From an uncultured Dorea sp. (lineage in GTDB: Bacteria > Bacillota > Clostridia > Lachnospirales > Lachnospiraceae), in the NCBI GenBank assembly GCA_910578495.1, contig CAJTRE010000025.1:1-45987 (forward strand): a DNA stretch of 45,987 bases, written 5' to 3'. A model generated the notes under the pieces. The model was not told the origin of the DNA, searched no databases, and worked only from the letters and a program-made list of their open reading frames with translations. Positions 40,502 through 45,987 of this stretch are shown one piece after another; the first letter of the stretch is position 1; each line of letters begins with the position of its first letter. The position numbers and the translations under genes were made by a program.

Positions 40502-41932
40502 ATGAGTGAAAAATATATCATTGGTATTGACGAAGGTTCACAGAGTGCTAAAGTTACGATCTTTGATGTAAAAGGCAACATCGTATGTGAGGGCCGTGCA
40601 CCGCTTCGTCCTTATAATCTTCCGAAGCCGGGATATGTGGAGCATCCAGATGATGACTGGTGGACAGCTATCTGCGAAGGAAGTAAGAAATGTATGGCGA
40701 AATTCAAAGGAGATGTAGAGGATATTATCGGAATTGGCCTTTGTACAATTCGCTGCTGCCGTACTTACTTAAAGGAAGATGGAAGCTTGGCTCAGCCAGC
40801 GCTTAGCTGGATGGATATTCGTGTGTCACAGCCATATGATTTTTCCAATCCTGATGTAAGGTGGATCTGTGCCTCTTCCGGATATATTACACATCGTCTG
40901 ACCGGTGAGTTTAAAGATACCGTTGCGAACTATGAGTATAACTGGCCAATTGATGTAGACAATTGGAAATGGTCAGATAATCCGGCAGATTATGAGGCAA
41001 ATGGTATGCCAAGAGAGATGCTTTTTAATCTGGTAATGCCGGGCGAAATTCTTGGCTATGTGACGGAGAAAGCAGCAAAAGCAACAGGTCTTCCGCAGGG
41101 AGTTCCAGTTGTAGCAACAGCTAACGATAAAGCTGTAGAAGGTCTTGGAACGGGCTGCATGGGTGATACAACCGCATGTATTTCTCTTGGAACATACACT
41201 ACTGCTATGATGGAAGGAAAAGAGAATTTAAAAGGAACATCTTATGCGTGGCCCAAATTCTCTTGTGTCCCCAATAAATATTTCTATGACAGTAACGGAA
41301 TTCGTAGAGGTATGTGGACGATTAGCTGGTTTAGAGATATTTTAGGTGATAGTTATATTGAAATGGCAAAGGAAAGAGGTATGTCTGCAGAAGAACTGTT
41401 AAGCGAGGAAGCCGAAAAAGTTCCGGCAGGCAGCGATGGTCTGATGACGGTATTAGAATGGCTGGCTCCGGTAGACGCCCGTTATAAAAAAGGTATTATG
41501 ATTGGATTTGACGGAAGGCATACACGAGGACATATTTACCGTTCTCTTCTGGAAGCAGTTGCTATGACATTGAAAAAACATGTAGACGATATGTGCAGTG
41601 AAATTCATGTAAATCTTGATACATTGATTATCACAGGCGGCGGTTCTAACAGCGATTTGTTCATGCAGGTGTTAGCCGATGTATTTAACATTAAGACGGT
41701 AAGAAATGAAGTGAATGGAGCGGCAGGACTTGGGTCTGCAATCTGTGCGGCGGTTGCGGCAAAAGTTTACAACAGCTTTGATGAGGCTGTAGAAAACATG
41801 GTTCGTATTGAAGATGAATTTATTCCAAAACCAGAGAATGTAGCTTTATATGAAAAAATGCTTCCAATTTATTCGGGAATTACAGAGCACACAGATGAGG
41901 TGCTAAAGAAATCTTATGAATTATTCAACTAA
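40502..41932 (+). CDS. ygcE: FGGY-family carbohydrate kinase, YgcE-like
   Basis: The 476-residue product has the FGGY N-terminal ATP motif IGIDEGSQSAKVTIFD near 5. Substrate-side segments are PGYVEHPDDDWW near 47, CRTYLKEDGSLAQPALSWMD near 87 and the catalytic Asp in ATANDKAVEGLGTG near 208. C-terminal nucleotide elements are LIITGGGSNSDLFMQVLADV near 378 and EVNGAAGLGSAICAA near 402. It phosphorylates a polyol, ketose or sugar acid. Its product is a candidate ligand for the GlpP/YgcP-family regulator, closing an induction loop. The substrate cannot be read from sequence. Confidence 0.9.
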   Translation: MSEKYIIGIDEGSQSAKVTIFDVKGNIVCEGRAPLRPYNLPKPGYVEHPDDDWWTAICEGSKKCMAKFKGDVEDIIGIGLCTIRCCRTYLKEDGSLAQPALSWMDIRVSQPYDFSNPDVRWICASSGYITHRLTGEFKDTVANYEYNWPIDVDNWKWSDNPADYEANGMPREMLFNLVMPGEILGYVTEKAAKATGLPQGVPVVATANDKAVEGLGTGCMGDTTACISLGTYTTAMMEGKENLKGTSYAWPKFSCVPNKYFYDSNGIRRGMWTISWFRDILGDSYIEMAKERGMSAEELLSEEAEKVPAGSDGLMTVLEWLAPVDARYKKGIMIGFDGRHTRGHIYRSLLEAVAMTLKKHVDDMCSEIHVNLDTLIITGGGSNSDLFMQVLADVFNIKTVRNEVNGAAGLGSAICAAVAAKVYNSFDEAVENMVRIEDEFIPKPENVALYEKMLPIYSGITEHTDEVLKKSYELFN

Positions 41933-41942
41933 TTTAAACTTT

Positions 41943-41968
41943 ATAACAGTCGAAACTCGAGTTGTTAT
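41943..41968 (+). terminator. Hairpin after the FGGY kinase gene
   Basis: ATAACA (41943-41948) and TGTTAT (41963-41968) pair, with inner TCGA/TCGA. No T run follows, so it may be an end-stabilising hairpin or a weak terminator. Confidence 0.45.
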
Positions 41969-42011
41969 GGCTGAATAGTTACTTTAAGCTTTCGAAAATC
42001 CATGTATTTGA

Positions 42012-42386
42012 TTGACAAAACCAGTATTATCCCATATTATAGTTCTATACGAAAAAGACTTTGAACGAAAAGAGTAGCAGACATGGAACCTGTCAGAGAA
42101 AAACTGTCATCGGCTGAAAGCAGTTTTGAGGGAAATATCTGTGAAGTGCATTCGGGAGTTGATCCGGCGAAAGAATTTGTGTACAGAATTTTAGTAGCCG
42201 GGTACGGAATTACACACGTTACGTGTATCAAGTGGAAAGTATTGTCTATGAATGTATCTGTAGATTCATGACAGATTTTCTATAAGAGTGGAACCGCGGA
42301 GTGACTTCGTCTCTTGATTTCAGTAGCTGTATCAGCATATGGCTGAATAGTTACTGATTTTTAAGAGGCGGAGTTTTATTTTTTTA
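42012..42386 (+). promoter_or_regulatory. Cysteine T-box leader upstream of cysE-cysS
   Basis: The promoter is TTGACA (42012-42017), 17 bases, TATTAT (42035-42040). The leader carries a Stem I region with a likely TGC (Cys) specifier at 42147-42149 and the T-box AGAGTGGAACCGCGG at ~42285-42299, which pairs with the tRNA acceptor end. The terminator is ACTTCGTCTCTT (42304-42315) with AAGAGGCGGAGT (42363-42374; two G-U), then a T run. Uncharged tRNA-Cys would favour the antiterminator and turn on cysE, cysS and the mini-RNase III gene. This explains the 466-base gap between the kinase and cysE. The short open frame at 42083-42271 inside it is not a gene. Confidence 0.93.
42338..42355 (+). repeat. 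18-base direct repeat, second copy (first copy at 41966-41983)
   Basis: TATGGCTGAATAGTTACT occurs at 41966-41983, just before the T-box promoter, and again inside the large loop of the T-box terminator. The copies are 372 bases apart and flank almost the whole leader. Confidence 0.9.
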
Positions 42387-42398
42387 AGGAGAGATTTT

Positions 42399-43064
42399 AT
42401 GGGAATAATGTCTTATGTGAAGGAAGAAATCAAAGTGATCCGCGAACGAGATCCTGCGATAAAGTCCAATTCGGAAGTTTTTTTATATCCGAGCTTTAAG
42501 GCAATCTTGAGTTACCGGGTTGCACATAAACTATATAAAAAGAAACATTATTTTCTTGCCAGATGGATTTCTCAGAGAGCTGTTCGAAAGACTGGTATTG
42601 AAATTCATCCGGGAGCAACTATTGGAAAAGGGTTGTTTATAGACCATGGAAGCGGAGTGATTATTGGTGAGACAGCGGAGCTTGGCGACAATGTTACGTT
42701 GTATCAGGGGGTTACTCTTGGAGGTACCGGAAAAGAACAGGGAAAACGTCACCCAACTCTCAAGGACAACGTGATGGTCAGTGCGGGAGCGAAGGTGTTA
42801 GGTTCTTTCACGATTGGAGAAAATTCTAAAATTGGAGCAGGTTCTGTAGTGTTAAAAGAGGTGCCGCCAAACTGTACAGTGGTAGGGGTTCCGGGAAGAA
42901 TTGTTAAGAAAGATGATAAAAAGATTCCTCGTATGGATATGGATCAAGTACATCTGCCCGATCCGATCAGCAACGATATACAGGAACTTCAGGCAGATAA
43001 TATGCGTTTGCACCGCCAGATTAAGGCATTAAAGAAAACTATGAGAGAAGTGTACAAAAAATAA
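42399..43064 (+). CDS. cysE: Serine O-acetyltransferase
   Basis: The 221-residue product makes O-acetylserine from serine and acetyl-CoA, the first committed step of cysteine synthesis. The N-terminal part is helical. The left-handed beta-helix has the active-site stretch FIDHGSGVIIGETAELGDNV near residue 85, with the catalytic His in IDHGSG and the CoA-side LGGTGKEQGKRHP. It is a short-type CysE with a charged C-terminal extension (~185-221) that looks coiled-coil. AAGGAG precedes the start. It is under the cysteine T-box together with cysS, which is 29 bases downstream. Confidence 0.93.
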   Translation: MGIMSYVKEEIKVIRERDPAIKSNSEVFLYPSFKAILSYRVAHKLYKKKHYFLARWISQRAVRKTGIEIHPGATIGKGLFIDHGSGVIIGETAELGDNVTLYQGVTLGGTGKEQGKRHPTLKDNVMVSAGAKVLGSFTIGENSKIGAGSVVLKEVPPNCTVVGVPGRIVKKDDKKIPRMDMDQVHLPDPISNDIQELQADNMRLHRQIKALKKTMREVYKK

Positions 43065-43093
43065 AAAGTTATGTCATAGAGAAGGAGAAAGAA

Positions 43094-44500
43094 ATGGAGC
43101 TTTACAACACATTATCAAAGAAAAAAGAGAAGTTTGTCCCATTAGAAGAGGGAAAGGTGAAAATGTATGTCTGCGGCCCTACCGTTTACAATTTCATCCA
43201 TATCGGAAATGCAAGACCGATGATTGTATTCGATACAGTAAGAAGATATTTTGAGTACAAAGGATATGACGTGAACTTTGTATCAAATTTCACAGATGTG
43301 GACGATAAGATTATTAAAAGAGCTATTGAGGAAGGTGTTTCTTCTGACGAGATTTCGAAACGTTATATTGCTGAGTGTAAGAAGGATATGGATGGCATGA
43401 ATATCAAGCCGGCCACCAAAAATCCACTGGCAACAGAAGAAATCAGCGGTATGGTGCATATGATCCAGACCTTGATTGACAAAGGATATGCTTATGAAAA
43501 AAACGGAACGGTATATTATCGTACCAGAAAATTTGAGGAGTACGGCAAGCTTTCTCATAAGAATCTGGATGATCTTCGTTCCGGTGAGCGTTCTCTTCTG
43601 GTGACAGGCGAGGATGAAAAAGAAGATCCATTGGATTTCGTGCTCTGGAAACCGAAAAAAGAAGGTGAACCTTCTTGGGAATCCCCATGGTCTGACGGCC
43701 GTCCGGGCTGGCATATCGAGTGTTCTGAGATGTCTAAGAAATATCTTGGCGAGCAGATTGACATTCATGCCGGCGGCGAGGATTTAGTATTCCCACATCA
43801 TGAAAATGAGATTGCGCAGAGTGAGGCTGCAAATGGTAAGGAATTTTCAAAATATTGGATGCACAACGCATTTTTAAATATTGATAATAAGAAGATGAGT
43901 AAATCACTGGGTAACTTCCGTACTGTACGTGAAATTAGTGAACAGTATGATCTTCAGGTCTTGCGCTTTTTTATGCTTAGCGCACACTATAGAAGTCCGC
44001 TTAACTTTAGCGCAGATTTGATGGAAGCGTCCAAGAATGGTCTGGAGCGTATTGTAAATGCGGCAGAAAATTTGAAATTCCTTATGAAAAATGCAAAAGC
44101 AGAAAGCATGACGGAGGAAGAAGGTAAATTATTTGCCCAGACAGACGTATTTGTGAAGGATTTTGAGAGGTCAATGGAGGATGATTTTAACACAGCGGAC
44201 GCAGTAGCGGCTGTATTTGATCTTGTGAAATTTACGAACAGTAACACAGAGGCAGACAGTTCTAAAGAATTCCTTAGTAAATTATTTGATTTGTTAGTAA
44301 AACTTACAGATGTTCTTGGTCTTATTGTAGATAAAGAGGAAGAGATATTAGCAGAGGATATTGAGAAACTGATCGAGGAGCGTCAGGCTGCAAGAAAAGC
44401 GAAGGATTTCGCAAGAGCAGATGCAATCCGCGATGAATTATTGGCAAAGGGTATCATTCTTAAAGACACCCGAGAAGGAGTACAATGGAAAAAAGCATAA
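43094..44500 (+). CDS. cysS: Cysteinyl-tRNA synthetase
   Basis: The 468-residue product is a full-length class I enzyme. The HIGH motif appears as VYNFIHIGNARPM near 34, after the zinc-ligand Cys in MYVCGPTVY. WHIECSEMS near 208 holds more zinc ligands. KMSKSLGNFRT near 266 is the KMSKS loop. A helical anticodon-binding region lies in the C-terminal third (AARKAKDFARADAIRDELLA). It charges tRNA-Cys, so the T-box above it forms direct feedback. Its 3' end overlaps the next gene by 16 bases. Confidence 0.96.
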   Translation: MELYNTLSKKKEKFVPLEEGKVKMYVCGPTVYNFIHIGNARPMIVFDTVRRYFEYKGYDVNFVSNFTDVDDKIIKRAIEEGVSSDEISKRYIAECKKDMDGMNIKPATKNPLATEEISGMVHMIQTLIDKGYAYEKNGTVYYRTRKFEEYGKLSHKNLDDLRSGERSLLVTGEDEKEDPLDFVLWKPKKEGEPSWESPWSDGRPGWHIECSEMSKKYLGEQIDIHAGGEDLVFPHHENEIAQSEAANGKEFSKYWMHNAFLNIDNKKMSKSLGNFRTVREISEQYDLQVLRFFMLSAHYRSPLNFSADLMEASKNGLERIVNAAENLKFLMKNAKAESMTEEEGKLFAQTDVFVKDFERSMEDDFNTADAVAAVFDLVKFTNSNTEADSSKEFLSKLFDLLVKLTDVLGLIVDKEEEILAEDIEKLIEERQAARKAKDFARADAIRDELLAKGIILKDTREGVQWKKA

Positions 44501-44922
44501 GTTGGCAGTTTGATTCTTATATGCAGGAAAAGTTCCAGATGGAAGAGGTGGATATCAAAGAGTATTCGCCTCTTACTTTAGCATATATCGGAGACAGTAT
44601 TTATGATCTTATTATTAAAACGCTTGTAGTGAATGAAGGAAATAAACCAGTGCAGAAGCTTCACAAAGAGACAAGTTCCTATGTGCAGGCGTCTGCTCAG
44701 TCGAAAATGATGCGTACCATGCAGGAGCATCTGACGGAAGAAGAGCATGCAGTGTACAAGCGGGGGAGAAATGCGAAAAGCGTGTCTCCTGCAAAAAATC
44801 AATCTATTACGGATTATCGAAGAGCAACCGGGTTTGAGGCCCTTTTAGGGTATCTGTATTTGAAAAAGGATTTTGGAAGGATTTTGGATTTGGTGAAGAT
44901 TGGGTTAGAGAGTTTAAAGTAA
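44485..44922 (+). CDS. mrnC: Mini-ribonuclease III
   Basis: The 145-residue product has the RNase III catalytic domain without the double-stranded RNA-binding domain. The signature is TLAYIGDSIYDLIIKTLVV near 31, with its acidic Asp, and ATGFEALLGYLYL near 118, with the second acidic residue. In B. subtilis this enzyme matures 23S rRNA ends, and it lies next to cysS there as in most Firmicutes. Its ATG follows GAAGGAG inside the end of cysS, so it is co-expressed under the T-box. Confidence 0.93.
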   Translation: MEKSISWQFDSYMQEKFQMEEVDIKEYSPLTLAYIGDSIYDLIIKTLVVNEGNKPVQKLHKETSSYVQASAQSKMMRTMQEHLTEEEHAVYKRGRNAKSVSPAKNQSITDYRRATGFEALLGYLYLKKDFGRILDLVKIGLESLK

Positions 44923-44936
44923 GATCATGAGTGCAG

Positions 44937-44966
44937 TTGACAAATCAGAGCAGAACTCGATATAAT
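44937..44966 (+). promoter_or_regulatory. Promoter upstream of the chemoreceptor gene
   Basis: TTGACA at 44937-44942 and TATAAT at 44961-44966 are both perfect, with an 18-base spacer. The gene starts 66 bases after the -10. Confidence 0.7.
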
Positions 44967-45032
44967 AACATATAATAATATACAGTGATATCATATATCG
45001 TTCACTTATGAAAAACTAGGAGGTAAAGTAAC

Positions 45033-45987
45033 ATGAAAAGCATTCGGACGAAAATCACCTTGTGCCTTATGGTGACAGTCCTGGCTACACAGATTGTAGT
45101 GGGAGCATCCAGTATTACGCTCAATTACAAGAGCACTGTTTCAACTGTGGAGCAGATGATGAGCGAGACTGCAGTTCTTGCGGCAGAACGTATTGAACAG
45201 GAATTAACTGCCTACAAGAACGTAGCCATGGATACCGGCTGTGTTCCATAGCTTCTCGACGAGACCGTTCCATTGAAGGAAAAGCGCTCAATTATAAACG
45301 AGAGAGTCAGTATGCATGATTTCCAACGAGGCAATATTGTCGGTGCGGATGGTATCAGCATTTTTGACGGAAACGATTATTCTGATCGCGAGTATGTAAA
45401 ACAAGCAATGCAGGGAAATGTTTACGTATCAGAGCCGTTGATCAGCAAGGTGACAGGAGAACTATCTATTATGGTGGCCGCCCCTATTTACAGAGAGGGA
45501 AAGCATGGCGGCGAGATTGAGGGAGTGGTATATTTCGTTCCCCACGAGACATTCCTAAATGATATCGTATCCTCTATCCTTGTCAGCAAACACAGCCGGG
45601 CATATATGATTAACAGCTCTGGCGCTACTATCGCAGATACTACATTGGATACAATAACCGTCCAGAATATTGAGAAGGAGGCCGAAAGTGATTCTTCTTT
45701 AAAAGAGCTGGCAGCTATCCATTCTGCCATGCGCGAAGGTAAGAATGGTTTCGGAGATTATAAGAAAGGCAAGAACAGCATGTTTTCCGCTTATGCGCCG
45801 GTTAACGGCACCGATGGCTGGAGCGTAGCTGTCGTTGCTCCGCAGTCAGATTATCTATCTACTACATATTTTGACATCATCATTAACCTGGTGATGATGG
45901 TAATTGCCATTCTACTTTCCATTATCGTCGCTGTAAAGCTGGCCAACAGCTTAAGCCGGCCAATGAAGGCATGTGCAGATCGTATGC
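45033..45987 (+). pseudogene. Methyl-accepting chemotaxis protein, interrupted by an in-frame stop; runs off the window
   Basis: The ATG follows AGGAGG. Residues ~8-32 are the first membrane helix. The frame stops at a TAG at 45249-45251 after ...DTGCVP. Reading on in the same frame continues perfectly as a dCache-type sensor: LLDETVPLKEKRS, VGADGISIFDG, SDREYVKQAMQGNVYVSEP, MVAAPIYREG. A second membrane helix (LVMMVIAILLSIIVAVKLA) and the start of HAMP (SLSRPMKACADRM) follow before the window ends. The sequence around the stop suggests a CAG-to-TAG change (CVPQL is usual). It is therefore a chemoreceptor with one nonsense codon; a sequencing error or read-through cannot be excluded. Confidence 0.85.

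Noticed and set aside
42083..42271. Short + strand open frame between the kinase and cysE
   Set aside because: It lies wholly in the T-box leader, has no ribosome site, and its sequence is explained by RNA structure.

Overview
The window looks like chromosome from a low-GC, spore-forming, anaerobic Firmicute, most likely a member of the Lachnospiraceae. Pointers to this are AGGAGG-type ribosome sites, SleB- and SleC-like spore-cortex genes, a Bce-type peptide-antibiotic module, a cysteine T-box and mini-RNase III next to cysS. This assignment is by character of the genes, not by a database match.

Region 1 (1-11.5 kb) is the late half of a siphovirus-like prophage on the + strand: head-tail connectors, tail tube, a tail chaperone pair joined by a probable -1 frameshift, tape measure, baseplate/fibre genes with tandem repeats, then a lysis cassette. 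It ends at a small Cro/CI-type repressor gene and a dyad that sits exactly where a SleC-like gene is cut short. The prophage therefore appears to sit inside a spore-germination gene.

Region 2 (11.5-18 kb) holds the 5' part of that SleC-like gene, a divergent SleB-like hydrolase, and a complete BceRS-BceAB-like sensing and detoxification module with a recognisable operator.

Region 3 (18-27.8 kb) is cell-envelope work: an SGNH hydrolase / DUF4358 / MBOAT / DHHW polysaccharide O-acylation cluster with a coupled cupin; DedA, a GT4 glycosyltransferase and a lysophospholipid-acyltransferase-like protein; then an OmpR-type two-component system.

Region 4 (27.8-42 kb) is the most interesting. It is a Firmicute version of the poorly understood E. 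coli ygc cluster (YgcU FAD oxidase, YgcR/YgcQ ETF, YgcP GlpP-like antiterminator, YgcW SDR, YgcE FGGY kinase). It is enlarged by a divergent MFS transporter, a second complete oxidase-ETF set, a YcxB-domain membrane protein, a BCCT transporter and a DUF89 protein. Its three promoters (one on the - strand, two on the +) all give transcripts predicted to begin at the sequence AGUUAC. Each then has a complementary GUAAC segment that is shared with a strong intrinsic terminator. I propose that the GlpP/YgcP-family protein encoded in the locus acts on this family of three leader RNAs, possibly with a phosphorylated product of the FGGY kinase as ligand.

Region 5 (42-46 kb) has a cysteine-specific T-box leader, cysE, cysS, mini-RNase III, and the start of a chemoreceptor gene interrupted by an in-frame amber codon.
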